A DNA stretch of 64,000 bases from JANQQC01 sp965262255 (GCA_965262255.1 OZ253505.1:62001-126000), one strand, 5' to 3'. Shown: positions 1-8,551, counted from the first letter of the stretch. Notes: generated by a model not told the origin, from the sequence alone. Translations and numbers: made by a program.

Positions 1-877
1 CGGCCTGGCTTAATTCTTTCAGATTCTCAAACCTTTTTGGTGTCGTTGAGAATCGGGGATCTTCATCTAAAATGCTTTCACTAATCTTGCACCATAAACT
101 CCAAAACTTCGGTGTCTGGCACATTAACATCGCCCAACCATCGCGGGTACGAACAAGTTGGCTCGGTGTAATCGTAGGATGGCTACCCCGCGGTAAACGT
201 TCCGTCTTATAGCCACGGTTTAGATACCAAGTTGCTGGATAGGAAAGTTGATGTAAAGCGGTATCAAACAGACAAACATCAATATCGCAACCCTCTCCAG
301 TCTTCTGAGCATTTAGTATCCCGGCTAAAATCCCCATTGACATCTGACTGCCCGTGTGGAAATCTACCATTGACAAACCGAATCGAACGGGCGGCCCTTC
401 CGGTTCGCCCGTCAACATCATAAACCCAGCCTCCGCTTGCATGAGATAATCATAGCCAGGCCACTTTGTTCTTGAAGTTGATCGCCCGTAGGCAGACAAG
501 TGAGCGCATACAATTTTCGGGTTAATAGTCTTAAGATTTTCAAAAGTTATCCCGAGTTTGGCGGGCTGGTCACCGCGTAAATTATTGGCGACCGCATCAG
601 ACTTCTTTACAAGCTCTTCAAATTGTTCACGTCCTCCGGCTGATTTAATGTCTAGACTAACAGATTTTTTACCGAGCGAGAATGTCTGAAAAAAATCCGA
701 ATCCTTCTCGCCCAACTCAAATGGCCCAACCGATCGAGCAATATCGCCCCCTCGGGTTCGATCTTCAATCTTTATGACATCCGCGCCGAGATTCGCCAAC
801 AGCATAGTACCGTAAGGCCCTGCGCCGTACTGTTCAATTGACAGTATACGAATGCCATCTAATAATTTTTTGGACAC
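1..877 (-). CDS. CaiB/BaiF family (class III) CoA-transferase, partial at window edge
   Basis: This is a class III CoA-transferase, which moves CoA between carboxylic acids in the cytoplasm. The reading frame starts at a GTG (877-875) and runs off the left edge, giving about 292 residues of a family usually near 400. The N-terminal Rossmann part reads LLDGIRILSIEQYGAGPYGT, then LANLGADVIKIEDRTRGGD, followed by SLGKKSVSLDIKS, all typical of CaiB/BaiF. A conserved Asp follows in the MVDFHTGSQ segment. No ATG is available and an in-frame stop lies a short way upstream, so GTG is the best start; the ribosome site is weak. It is the last visible gene of a leftward run (HapK-like, SDR, deacetylase, VOC lipoprotein), 57 nt after the VOC gene. 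Family certain; substrate unknown. Confidence 0.88.
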   Translation of the reverse strand, partial: MSKKLLDGIRILSIEQYGAGPYGTMLLANLGADVIKIEDRTRGGDIARSVGPFELGEKDSDFFQTFSLGKKSVSLDIKSAGGREQFEELVKKSDAVANNLRGDQPAKLGITFENLKTINPKIVCAHLSAYGRSTSRTKWPGYDYLMQAEAGFMMLTGEPEGPPVRFGLSMVDFHTGSQMSMGILAGILNAQKTGEGCDIDVCLFDTALHQLSYPATWYLNRGYKTERLPRGSHPTITPSQLVRTRDGWAMLMCQTPKFWSLWCKISESILDEDPRFSTTPKRFENLKELSQA

Positions 878-934
878 TTGAAGGTTACCAACTAATTTTC
901 GACCAAAAAGGAATACTTAAACGTTGATGAGTAT

Positions 935-1549
935 CTAACGTTTACGCGGATCATGAATCATCTGATTAAGTTCCAAAACATGTCCATCATTATCAGACAA
1001 CATAGACACCATTACGATGATATCTCCAGCTTCAGAAGGATAATGACGTTCTGTAGGTTCTTTGAGCACTGTTACACCCGGAGCAATCTCTGCCAAAGGA
1101 AACGTTTCGTCTAAAGTAGACGTGTTGAACACCATCACGATTTCACCCGGTGTAAAATCAACGCCGTCGTGCTCAGCCTTGTCTTTCCTCGTTTGATCCA
1201 AGAATTGCCAAAGCCCGAGCATACCGATAAAACTATCATTAGCTTCTAAAAGTACTAACCGAGATCGATTAACTCCGTCTGCACCATGTCTCATGGAAAG
1301 ATTCGGCGAAGTCAATTCTTGATCATAAACGACAGTCATGCCCAGTGCATCGCGGTAAAGTGACAATGACTTCTCAATATCCTTTACGATCAAGGACGTT
1401 CGCCTGAAGTCCAACGGGTTTTTGGCGGGCTGAGGCATAAGATCATCTGTCGAATCGGCCCGATTATTTCCAAAAGTGTTGACTGCCCCAAATTGAGCGC
1501 AACCAGTAACCAAAAGGCTGAACAGAATACCAATAAGAATTTTATTCAT
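935..1549 (-). CDS. VOC (glyoxalase/dioxygenase-fold) lipoprotein
   Basis: This is a predicted outer-envelope lipoprotein of about 204 residues carrying one VOC (glyoxalase-like) domain. I start it at the ATG at 1549 because AAGGAATTC lies just upstream and the resulting N-terminus, MNKILIGILFSLLVTGCAQF, is a textbook lipoprotein signal with Cys at the LVTGC lipobox. A start 66 nt further upstream would bury this signal. The VOC domain begins near LDFRRTSLIVKDIEKSLSLY and ends near DNDGHVLELNQM. It sits 57 nt before the CoA-transferase and 81 nt after the deacetylase on the same strand, so it belongs to this catabolic operon. VOC proteins are usually cytoplasmic, so export is unusual. The ligand cannot be read from sequence. 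Confidence 0.85.
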   Translation of the reverse strand: MNKILIGILFSLLVTGCAQFGAVNTFGNNRADSTDDLMPQPAKNPLDFRRTSLIVKDIEKSLSLYRDALGMTVVYDQELTSPNLSMRHGADGVNRSRLVLLEANDSFIGMLGLWQFLDQTRKDKAEHDGVDFTPGEIVMVFNTSTLDETFPLAEIAPGVTVLKEPTERHYPSEAGDIIVMVSMLSDNDGHVLELNQMIHDPRKR

Positions 1550-1630
1550 GATGAATTCCTTATAAATATACATTAAGGTAACGGGGACTAGCAACGAAAT
1601 TAGACTTAATACCAAAGTTTGATAAGATTT

Positions 1631-2533
1631 TCACTGAGAAAACGGCGGAACATGAGCGACAAAATGTTCTGCAATTTGCTCCCGCGTTGCGACCCAAACA
1701 TTCTCTAGCGAGCGCACATACTCTATAAAGTTTTCTAATGCAGAAATTCGTCCTGGCCGACCAATTATCCTCAAATGGAGTCCCAAGGACATCATTCTTG
1801 CTCCGTTCTGGTGAGATTCACGACCAAGCCAGTCTAAAGAGTCTTTTGCGTACTTTAGCCACATATCGGATGTGAAACTCGGAGATAACCAAAATTTCAT
1901 ATCATTACTGTCAATGGCATATGGCAAAACTACCATATTCTCGATATTTCCATCCTCCATTTCAACACGCTCCCAAAATGGAAAATCATCTGAGTAGTCA
2001 TCCATATGGTACAAGTAACTGTGTTCCTTTAAGATACGCCTAGTATTTGCCGAATGTAGATATCTTGACAACCAACCTACGGGTTTTCGTCCACAGCAGT
2101 CTAGAATTGATTGCGTACTTTTCTTGATAAACTCTTTCTCGGTTTCTTCATTCATAAAGGCCGTGAAACTCCATTTGTACCCGTGGTTACAAGGTTCATC
2201 GCCTCGTTCAACGATCGCTTTTGCTAACCACGGAGCTTTTTGTAAAGCTTGTCCACAGACTGTCCAAGTCGCATTAACTTCAGCCCGATCCAAAAGACTC
2301 AAAATTCTTGGTGCGCCGCGTTTTATTCCATACTGGTAGTTGCTTTCATTTCCATAAACTCTGATCGGTTTGTGAGGCACTGCGCCAAGTTCGTCAACAG
2401 GTTCTGGTCGAATATCCCCTTCATCAACTCTTTGTTCCGCCCCCTCCTCCACGTTGATCACTAAAGACAATGCAAGTTTCTTGCCGTCAGGCCAAGTGAA
2501 ACCTTTCGGTGTCTGAATTTGACGGTAAGACAT
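1631..2533 (-). CDS. Polysaccharide deacetylase family protein (PuuE/allantoinase-like NodB fold)
   Basis: This 300-residue protein has a NodB-type carbohydrate-esterase-4 fold of the subgroup that includes PuuE-type allantoinase. The N-terminal strand reads LALSLVINVEEGAEQ, where the usual double-Asp metal motif is replaced by EE, as in PuuE-like members. Further motifs are the TWTVCGQAL strand, the CNHGYKW segment with a conserved His, and MMSLGLHLRIIGRPGR near the C-terminus, which supplies another His. It shares one base with the SDR gene upstream (TAATG), indicating translational coupling. Known relatives hydrolyse C-N bonds of amides or remove acetyl groups. In this cluster it more likely acts on a small cytoplasmic amide than on a polysaccharide, since no signal peptide is present. 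Family good; substrate unknown. Confidence 0.85.
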   Translation of the reverse strand: MSYRQIQTPKGFTWPDGKKLALSLVINVEEGAEQRVDEGDIRPEPVDELGAVPHKPIRVYGNESNYQYGIKRGAPRILSLLDRAEVNATWTVCGQALQKAPWLAKAIVERGDEPCNHGYKWSFTAFMNEETEKEFIKKSTQSILDCCGRKPVGWLSRYLHSANTRRILKEHSYLYHMDDYSDDFPFWERVEMEDGNIENMVVLPYAIDSNDMKFWLSPSFTSDMWLKYAKDSLDWLGRESHQNGARMMSLGLHLRIIGRPGRISALENFIEYVRSLENVWVATREQIAEHFVAHVPPFSQ

Positions 2534-3369
2534 TAGTGAGGTTCTTCTCCGCCTGAAACATTCATACTTTCTGCTGTGATATAATTTGCTTCATCACTAC
2601 ACAGAAAAGCTACAACGTTGGCGGTATCCTCAGGTACCCCAGTTCTACCCATCGGAATCCGTGCTGCCATCGCCTCAAGATATGCTTCAACCGAATCTGC
2701 GCCAACAACTTTATGGAAATATTCGTTCTGCCATGCTCCCAAACCGGTCGTTACGTGATTAGGACAAACATTATTGACAGTAATATTATGCGGACCAAGT
2801 TCCACTGCTGCCGATCTCACTAATCCAACAAGTCCATGTTTTGAACTCGTGTAGGCTTGAGCATGTGGAAAACCCGATTTGGCGGCCTGCGAGGCAATGT
2901 TGATTATTCTTCCCCCCTGTCCTTGCTTTACCATAACCTCTGCCGCGGATCTAATACCAAAAAATGCTCCCGTTAGGTTAACGTCAATAACCGCTCTCCA
3001 ATCCTGCTCACTAACCTCCAACAAGGGTTTCATTATGTAACCGATTCCAGCGTTATTAACCCATATATCAAGACTGCCATGTGTTTTGACAGCATGCTGG
3101 GCAAGCAATTTATTTGCCGCCAGCGAACGTACATCGCACACACAGGTTGAAACTTCGACATTCAGATTACGCAATTCAGTCGCAATCGATTCCATCTCAT
3201 CGGACGAGCCAATGTGTTCCTCTGTGGTCGAATCATCTCGCGGTTCACCTATGTCAGAGATTACAATATTGCAACCGTCTAAGGCTAAGCGATTTGCGAT
3301 GCCTTCACCGATACCTCCTCTACGCCCGGAACCAGTAATGACCGCAGTTTTTCCATTAAATCGTCCCAT
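2533..3369 (-). CDS. SDR family NAD(P)-dependent oxidoreductase
   Basis: This is a classical short-chain dehydrogenase/reductase of 278 residues. It shows the Rossmann glycine motif in TGSGRRGGIGEGIA near residue 11, the NNAG motif (VNNAGIGY), and the catalytic YxxxK in AYTSSKHGL followed by LVGLVRSAAVELGP. The C-terminal FLCSDEANYITAESMNVSGG is typical of 3-oxoacyl-ACP-reductase-like SDRs. It follows the small HapK-like gene by 6 nt and overlaps the deacetylase by one base, so all are co-transcribed from the palindrome-bearing promoter near 3.74 kb. It probably oxidises a secondary alcohol or reduces a ketone intermediate of the pathway. Cofactor choice was not assigned. Family certain. Confidence 0.92.
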   Translation of the reverse strand: MGRFNGKTAVITGSGRRGGIGEGIANRLALDGCNIVISDIGEPRDDSTTEEHIGSSDEMESIATELRNLNVEVSTCVCDVRSLAANKLLAQHAVKTHGSLDIWVNNAGIGYIMKPLLEVSEQDWRAVIDVNLTGAFFGIRSAAEVMVKQGQGGRIINIASQAAKSGFPHAQAYTSSKHGLVGLVRSAAVELGPHNITVNNVCPNHVTTGLGAWQNEYFHKVVGADSVEAYLEAMAARIPMGRTGVPEDTANVVAFLCSDEANYITAESMNVSGGEEPH

Positions 3370-3375
3370 AATGTC

Positions 3376-3690
3376 TTAGCCTAAACGCTCTGTCAAAATG
3401 AAGAACAAGTCCTGAGCCATCTCTTGAAACTGCCCTGCTACCGCTTGCATAGTCTCGCTTGATACTTCCCCTCCAAATTGTTCCATATCCGCGACATCTA
3501 TGATCTCTATGTAACCGTAAGGTGGAGTATCCTCGGAGCCAAGTAATCCGACGGAACGAAATACTTCAAACTTGTCTACCGACTTCAGACCGTTAACTGT
3601 CGGTATATCTGTATTCTTAGCCCAGTTCTCATAGTCTTCAACGCTTACACCGGATTTAAGATTGAAGAGTGCCACAATTTTAGTGCTCAT
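3376..3690 (-). CDS. HapK/EthD-like dimeric alpha-beta barrel protein
   Basis: This is a 104-residue single-domain protein resembling the REDY-like HapK family and the broader EthD/Dabb ferredoxin-like barrels. Visible hallmarks are the leading strand KIVALFNLKSGVSVEDYENW, the PTVNGLKSVDKFEVFRS segment and PPYGYIEIIDVADMEQF, followed by a C-terminal helix ending FFILTERLG. AGGAG sits 7 nt before the ATG. It is the first gene of a leftward operon with SDR, deacetylase, VOC lipoprotein and CoA-transferase. The 16-bp palindromic operator lies 43 nt upstream of its start, just after a TATAGT that could be the -10 box. Relatives are small enzymes or ligand-binding proteins in natural-product pathways; no catalytic residue can be assigned here. 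Confidence 0.72.
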   Translation of the reverse strand: MSTKIVALFNLKSGVSVEDYENWAKNTDIPTVNGLKSVDKFEVFRSVGLLGSEDTPPYGYIEIIDVADMEQFGGEVSSETMQAVAGQFQEMAQDLFFILTERLG

Positions 3691-3732
3691 AATCTAATTT
3701 CTCCTAAGAGGCAAATTGCACATTTTTCATTT

Positions 3733-3748
3733 AAATGATATATCATTT
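3733..3748. promoter_or_regulatory. Palindromic operator, site 1 (exact)
   Basis: A perfect 16-bp palindrome, AAATGATATATCATTT, lies between the divergent HapK-like operon and the methyltransferase gene. On the leftward strand it follows a TATAGT hexamer, so a bound protein would cover the transcription start of the HapK-like operon. The same word recurs at 10498 and 19131, and with one mismatch at 16627, always in a control region of this cluster. Sites 1 and 4 also share flanks TT and GA. The identity of the regulator is unknown. Confidence 0.75.
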
Positions 3749-3834
3749 GAAACACTATACCACACAATTTTAAGATAACATAAAGGAACAAGTAAAGATG
3801 ACTATCCTAACTTGCTATTCTTCGGAGATCTAAG

Positions 3835-5070
3835 ATGACTGTTCGCGAAAAAAGTTCACCAGCCAAGAGTTACGACGGGCCTCCGGATTACCGTGTTGTA
3901 GGACGGCACGGCGTTTACCCAAAGACGAGCCACGATGACATCTCTCGCTTTAATTTTCTAGCTCAGATGAATAGACACTTATCGACCAAGGTTATGCCAG
4001 GCGTAGGGGAGGCATTCGATTCTCGCGTTAAGCAGTCATTTCGTCAGCAAGCGAATCGTGATTTTAAGAATCGTCACGAAGTAAGAAAAGCTCTTGTCAA
4101 CGATCCGATGTTTCAATGGTGGTCGGCACTTCGCCGAGCAACGATGGAGACTAGGCAACAAGCGGGACGATGGGTTACTATTAGCCAAGCCGATACTTTG
4201 AATAAATTAGTCAATGATCTCACTGACGGCGATGAAAGATTACAGTTAAATGATAATTTTAAGCAACCGCGGTCGACTGACGCAATTGATCATCATTGTA
4301 TGCCTGGAAGTTATCACACCGAGCTTGTCCCAGGCGACGTGACGGGAGCTGCCAACTACGATGTTGGTATTTTTGCAACAACGGGTGGGATGCTTGGTAG
4401 GTATAATGATGGAGGCGGAGTTGCTGTTGCCCAATGGGTAAGGCGGGAATTTGGTGATGATTTCAAACCGAGGCGTATTCTCGATCTAGGTGCCGGGTTA
4501 GGACATAATGTACTTCCAATTGCTCATGCCTTTCCAGAAGCCGAAGTATTCGCTGTAGATGCAGGTGCGCCGATGTTAAGGTATGGCCTAGCGCGTGCCA
4601 AAACTTTGGGTATTGAAAATGTAACATTTGTTCAAGATGATGTTTCAGATTTATCAAGATTTGAAGATGAAAGTTTTGATTGGATACAGTCAACTATGTT
4701 CTTACATGAGACAAGTTACAAAATGATGCCTATGATTTTTAAGGAAACTCATCGTTTACTAAAGCCTGGCGGAATAGTCTTACATGTAGAACAACCCCAA
4801 TATACAGAGGATATGCCTCTATTTGAGCAAGCCATGCGAGACTGGGATGCTTTTTACAATAATGAACCTTTCTGGACAAAAATGCATGAGGTCAATTTAG
4901 ATGACTGGATGACCGAGGCCGGCTTTGCGGACGACGAACTTATCCATGGTGGAGTTGTCGCTGTTGTAGATAAAGAGGTTTTTCCCGATGCAGCTGAAGA
5001 TGACAGCGAGGATTATGGCCGTAAAGCTGCTTGGCACGTTATTGGGGCAAAAAAGGGATTCCGATTGTGA
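3835..5070 (+). CDS. Class I SAM-dependent methyltransferase with N-terminal extension
   Basis: This 411-residue protein has a C-terminal class I methyltransferase domain from about residue 205. Motif I is ILDLGAGLGHNVLPIAHAF, the acidic loop is EVFAVDAGAPMLRYGLARA, then VTFVQDDVSDLSRF, and motif IV-like SFDWIQSTMFLHETS is followed by RLLKPGGIVLHVEQPQ. The first 200 residues are a family-specific region with no motif I can name. GGAG is placed 7 nt before the ATG. Its last four bases overlap the GTG start of the next small gene (GTGA), implying stoichiometric co-translation. It is divergent from the HapK-like operon and shares the palindromic control region. It probably methylates a small metabolite (O-, C- or N- position unknown). 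Confidence 0.85.
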   Translation: MTVREKSSPAKSYDGPPDYRVVGRHGVYPKTSHDDISRFNFLAQMNRHLSTKVMPGVGEAFDSRVKQSFRQQANRDFKNRHEVRKALVNDPMFQWWSALRRATMETRQQAGRWVTISQADTLNKLVNDLTDGDERLQLNDNFKQPRSTDAIDHHCMPGSYHTELVPGDVTGAANYDVGIFATTGGMLGRYNDGGGVAVAQWVRREFGDDFKPRRILDLGAGLGHNVLPIAHAFPEAEVFAVDAGAPMLRYGLARAKTLGIENVTFVQDDVSDLSRFEDESFDWIQSTMFLHETSYKMMPMIFKETHRLLKPGGIVLHVEQPQYTEDMPLFEQAMRDWDAFYNNEPFWTKMHEVNLDDWMTEAGFADDELIHGGVVAVVDKEVFPDAAEDDSEDYGRKAAWHVIGAKKGFRL

Positions 5071-5432
5071 ATGAACCACTAGATCCTCTTCAACTGGCGG
5101 GTACTAAATCGAAAGGTAAACGACCTTGGTTTTTTGATGACCCCGATGTTGAAAGAGTTATGAATATCACTCTTGCTCTCATACAAGAAGTTGGGGTTAT
5201 GCGTGAACGACTTGATACTATTGAGCGCTTGCTCGAAAATGATACGCCCGTTACCAAAGAAAATATCGATTCGTTTACCCCGAGCAAAGAACAAGCAGAG
5301 GAACGAGGATTATGGATGCAGGAATATATTGCGCGAGTATTTCGAATACTTCAACACGATCGTGAGGCAATAGAGAAAGGACATGAAGCGTCTAGTGAGG
5401 AAGTTTCGGAAGAGTTCGCTCGCACTGACTGA
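5067..5432 (+). CDS. Small helical protein coupled to the methyltransferase, function unknown
   Basis: This is a 121-residue acidic protein starting at a GTG whose first bases form the stop of the methyltransferase (GTGA, 5067-5070). GGGA lies upstream at normal spacing. A longer frame opens at a TTG at 5031, inside the methyltransferase, but the coupled GTG fits better. Sequence features are a short Pro-rich lead, PWFFDDPDVERVMNITLALI, a helix reading QEVGVMRERLDTIERLLEN, and a second helical block EQAEERGLWMQEYIARVF. The heptad pattern suggests a coiled coil. I do not recognise a named family. Because of the overlap it may be a subunit or partner of the methyltransferase. Confidence 0.72.
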   Translation: MNEPLDPLQLAGTKSKGKRPWFFDDPDVERVMNITLALIQEVGVMRERLDTIERLLENDTPVTKENIDSFTPSKEQAEERGLWMQEYIARVFRILQHDREAIEKGHEASSEEVSEEFARTD

Positions 5433-5613
5433 TCCTATTAATGCGTTCAAAATTTTAGAATACTATATTCGGGTGTTTATGATTTTTTATCTACCGCAAA
5501 AAAGTTAAAATTAGCAAGAATTATAATCGATAACAGAAAATAAAATATCGCATTTATTGATAAGCCATCGAGTCGTTTCTACACATTTTATTGATTTAAG
5601 TGAGGTTAAAATA

Positions 5614-6303
5614 ATGGAATTTATCTCTGAAAATGAGCTCGCTATATTGCGCTGGCTACATATAGTCGCGATGGTGTACTGGCTTGGCGGCGAATGGGGA
5701 GTTTTTCAAACGAGTTACAAGGTTATTAATCAGTCACTGCCCTTAGAAGAAAGAATGCGGCATATGGAAACTGCTTATCGAATCGATATTTTGGCTCGAA
5801 CAGGAATAATATCTTTGTTGCCATTAGGTTTGCATATGGGATATCTGTGGGGCGTCCAGCCTCTTGGCGGTGGTTGGCTTATCTTTATGTGGTTCGTATG
5901 GATTCTTTGGATGATGATAACTTGGGGAGCATTTTTAAAACGAGGAACTGAATGGTTTAAACCATTGTCTGATATTGAAGATTGGACGAGATATCTGTTG
6001 ATACCTACTCTGTTGATCGTCTCACTCAGTTCTCTTGCAGGATACGGACCATTTGAGTCCGGTGACGGACAAAAATGGTTTGCGACTAAGACTTTGATCT
6101 ATGGTAGTGCTTTAATCATAGGCCTCGTTTTACGAATGATTATGCATGAATGGCAAAAAATGTTTCCAATTCTGGCCCAAGGCCCGAATCTGGAAATTGA
6201 AACCAAGCTAAATAAATCAATCAATCTCGGACGTTCGATTGCATACCTATATTGGGTACTGATTCTATCGACGGCATTTATTGGTGCAGTAAAACCTTTC
6301 TAA
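5614..6303 (+). CDS. Integral membrane protein, CopD-like
   Basis: This is a membrane protein of about 229 residues with five to six hydrophobic helices. The first reads LAILRWLHIVAMVYWLGGEW and recalls the His-containing helix of CopD and urate-oxidase-type membrane domains. Later helices include GGWLIFMWFVWILWMMITWG, YLLIPTLLIVSLSSLAGYG and SIAYLYWVLILSTAFIGAV. The start chosen is the ATG at 5614, preceded by GAGG at 8 nt; a frame opening at 5557 would add a non-hydrophobic leader without a ribosome site. It stands alone between the methyltransferase pair and the convergent DUF1330 gene. The conserved His in helix 1 could bind haem or metal, but this is inference. No transport family signature is evident. 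Confidence 0.7.
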   Translation: MEFISENELAILRWLHIVAMVYWLGGEWGVFQTSYKVINQSLPLEERMRHMETAYRIDILARTGIISLLPLGLHMGYLWGVQPLGGGWLIFMWFVWILWMMITWGAFLKRGTEWFKPLSDIEDWTRYLLIPTLLIVSLSSLAGYGPFESGDGQKWFATKTLIYGSALIIGLVLRMIMHEWQKMFPILAQGPNLEIETKLNKSINLGRSIAYLYWVLILSTAFIGAVKPF

Positions 6304-6310
6304 GGTGTTT

Positions 6311-6607
6311 TTAGTTTGACTCTTCTACAATCATCACGTTCGCCTCTGCCAAATGTTGCCGAGCTTTTTTCAGTACTTGATATTCTGAACTGTTCCAAAA
6401 CTTTTCAATTTGAGCCTTATTCGGCCATCGGGAGATGACAACGCTTGCCCCTTCAAATAACCCTCCTTCTAACGATTCGACACCGGGAGCGCGAACAACG
6501 TATTCACCCCCGAACTGAGCAATGAGATTACTTGTTGGAATTGCGTATTCGTTCATAAATTTTTCACGATTATGAATCTTCGCAAAAACGATCATATAAG
6601 CTGACAT
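6311..6607 (-). CDS. DUF1330 domain protein
   Basis: This is a 98-residue DUF1330 protein, a small dimeric ferredoxin-like barrel. The sequence shows the family pattern: AYMIVFAKIHNREKFMNEYA, then LIAQFGGEYVVRAP, LEGGLFEGASVVISRWPNK and KFWNSSEYQVLKKAR. GAGGAG lies 8 nt upstream of the ATG. It is convergent with the membrane protein (8 nt between stops) and divergent from the second VOC gene, with only about 50 nt between their starts. DUF1330 proteins often accompany degradation genes but have no established general reaction. Family call is firm; role unknown. Confidence 0.85.
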   Translation of the reverse strand: MSAYMIVFAKIHNREKFMNEYAIPTSNLIAQFGGEYVVRAPGVESLEGGLFEGASVVISRWPNKAQIEKFWNSSEYQVLKKARQHLAEANVMIVEESN

Positions 6608-6657
6608 AATCTAACTCCTCGTTGGTTCTAATTTCACTGTTCTATCTGAAAGTTCTA

Positions 6658-7545
6658 ATGGAAATGCAACTCATTCGTGCTGCCACTCTAACCGTCGCAA
6701 ATATTAGGCGGTCTATCGATAATTATACTCGATTTCTTGATTACAATGTGGTCGAAGAAGGTTTGATCGAAAATGAGCTCGCGTCTAGTTGGAACGCCCC
6801 AAATACCGCAGGGAGTCGATACGCAGTCCTGCAACCGGCTTCCCAAGCGGACGTTTTTCTGAGGTTTATCGAGCAACCTCCGGTTAGAGGTTATCTACCA
6901 CTTCGAACTTATGGATGGAACGCTATTGAAATCTGTGTTCAGGATGTACTTAAAGTAAACGAACGAATGCTTGACAGCCCGTTCGAAATTATTGGCCCAC
7001 CCAATAAAATTCCGGGCCTCGATGCCATTCATCCTATGCAAGTCAAAGGCCCGGATAACGAGATCATATACTTTACTCAGATCAACGATGACCTGCCCGA
7101 ATATAATCTCCCAAGAGCAGAAAGCCCCATTGACAAACTATTCATCTTAGTTGTCGGATGCTCAAATATGAGTCTATCTGCCGCTTGGACGGAACAGAAG
7201 TGTGGACTCCAGTTCGGAAGACATATGAAAATTCCTTATACGATGCTTGCCAAGGCTTATGGAACGCCGCTGGATCAGTTATATGATATTTGCACGATGG
7301 TTCACGGTAATGACGTTTTCTTGGAACTTGACCAGTATCCTGATAGTGCAATTTCGAGAGTCCGTCATTTAGGTGCTCTTCCTCCGGGGTGTGCGATAGG
7401 GACTTTCTGGCATCCAAATATAGAGTCGCTTCCCGGACCGTGGTTATCGGAACCAAGAATGATCGATGGGGCGATATACAAAGGGAAGCGCGTCGGCGTT
7501 TTAACCGACCCCGATGATTTGCTTGTCGAGATTGTTGAGGAGTAA
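6658..7545 (+). CDS. VOC (glyoxalase/extradiol-dioxygenase fold) family protein
   Basis: This is a cytoplasmic protein of about 295 residues with two VOC-type modules. The first opens with IRAATLTVANIRRSIDNYTRFL and closes with HPMQVKGPDNEIIYFTQI. The second begins near FILVVGCSNMSLSAAWTEQK and closes with the DPDDLLVEIVEE C-terminus. Several candidate ATGs are clustered (6658, 6664); I use 6658, with a TTG at 6622 less likely. It ends 4 nt before the MDR reductase start, so the two are an operon. Glyoxalase-fold enzymes include isomerases, lyases and dioxygenases; the residues seen do not decide among them. It may handle a reactive or ring-cleaved intermediate. Confidence 0.78.
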   Translation: MEMQLIRAATLTVANIRRSIDNYTRFLDYNVVEEGLIENELASSWNAPNTAGSRYAVLQPASQADVFLRFIEQPPVRGYLPLRTYGWNAIEICVQDVLKVNERMLDSPFEIIGPPNKIPGLDAIHPMQVKGPDNEIIYFTQINDDLPEYNLPRAESPIDKLFILVVGCSNMSLSAAWTEQKCGLQFGRHMKIPYTMLAKAYGTPLDQLYDICTMVHGNDVFLELDQYPDSAISRVRHLGALPPGCAIGTFWHPNIESLPGPWLSEPRMIDGAIYKGKRVGVLTDPDDLLVEIVEE

Positions 7546-7549
7546 ACCC

Positions 7550-8551
7550 ATGAAAATCATAACGTTAAAGAGTGAAATTGATCACAAACCCGTTGCCGAA
7601 GATTTTGCAGTCCACGATATTCCGACTCCATCTTGCCCTGACCATGGAGTTCTTGTGCGCACCGTTCATCTTTCTCTTGATCCGTATGTCGGGTCTATTT
7701 TAAGAGGAAGACATCTGGGAGAAAAGCCACCAATTCCTTTCAAAGAGCCGATACCGGGTGCGATTGTTGGACAAGTTCTTAAAACTCAGGTTTCAGGATT
7801 TGAGGTAGGCGATTGGGTTCATTCGATGAAGGGCGGTTGGCAAGAAATCTGCGCAATTGAATCTTTTGACGTTAGGAGGTTAGATCCCGGTGTTGCCCCA
7901 ATCGAAGCCCACATTGGGGTACTCGGAATGCCGGGGCTGACGGCTTGGGCCGGAGTCACAAAACTTGCTGAAGTCCACTCAGATGACGTTGTGTTGATTG
8001 ATGCTGCTGCTGGAGCCGTCGGAGGCACGGCAGGGCAAATTGCGAAAATCCGCGGCGCGAGTCGGGTTGTAGGAATTGCCGGCGGTAAGGCAAAATGCCA
8101 AATAGTAACGGAGACTTATGGATTTGATGAATGCATTGATTACCAAACAGCGGACTGGAAGACTAAGCTTACAGAAGCCTTACCAGAAGGACTATCGGTA
8201 TTCTTTGAGAACGTTTCTGCAGACATGGCGATGATCGCTTTATCTCATGCCAATTTGAATGCTCGGGGAATCTTATGTGGATTGGTAGATGCCTACCACA
8301 CTGAATCACAAAGCCTTCATGCTTTGAATGCTGGGGTTATTATTGGCAAGCGGGCTAAGATTTATGGATTGGTCGTCTACGATTATTACCATTTATGGGA
8401 TAAGTATGTACTGCAAGCCGCAAAATGGATTGAATCCAGTCGACTTAAATTCATTGAGGATCGAATTACGGGATTAGAAAATGCCCCGCGCCATTTTGAA
8501 CGTTTGATAAACGGAAAGAATATCGGTAAATCCGTAGTAACTGTTTCGTAA
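7550..8551 (+). CDS. NADP-dependent MDR oxidoreductase (CurA/YfmJ-like, zinc-independent)
   Basis: This is a 333-residue medium-chain dehydrogenase/reductase of the leukotriene B4 dehydrogenase / CurA subgroup. Evidence includes VRTVHLSLDPYVGSILRG in the N-terminal GroES-like part, PGAIVGQVLKTQVSGFEVGD, and the cofactor region GMPGLTAWAGVTKLAEV followed by VLIDAAAGAVGGTAGQIAKI. The C-terminal DRITGLENAPRHFERLINGK is also typical. No zinc-binding Cys cluster is present. GAGGAG lies just before the ATG at 7550; a frame opening at 7514 would overlap the VOC gene. These enzymes reduce the double bond of alpha,beta-unsaturated carbonyls with NADPH, so the pathway probably includes an enone or enal. 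Confidence 0.88.
   Translation: MKIITLKSEIDHKPVAEDFAVHDIPTPSCPDHGVLVRTVHLSLDPYVGSILRGRHLGEKPPIPFKEPIPGAIVGQVLKTQVSGFEVGDWVHSMKGGWQEICAIESFDVRRLDPGVAPIEAHIGVLGMPGLTAWAGVTKLAEVHSDDVVLIDAAAGAVGGTAGQIAKIRGASRVVGIAGGKAKCQIVTETYGFDECIDYQTADWKTKLTEALPEGLSVFFENVSADMAMIALSHANLNARGILCGLVDAYHTESQSLHALNAGVIIGKRAKIYGLVVYDYYHLWDKYVLQAAKWIESSRLKFIEDRITGLENAPRHFERLINGKNIGKSVVTVS

Noticed and set aside
232..423. Open frame of 63 codons on the plus strand
   Set aside because: It lies wholly opposite the CoA-transferase gene, whose motifs are clear on the minus strand.
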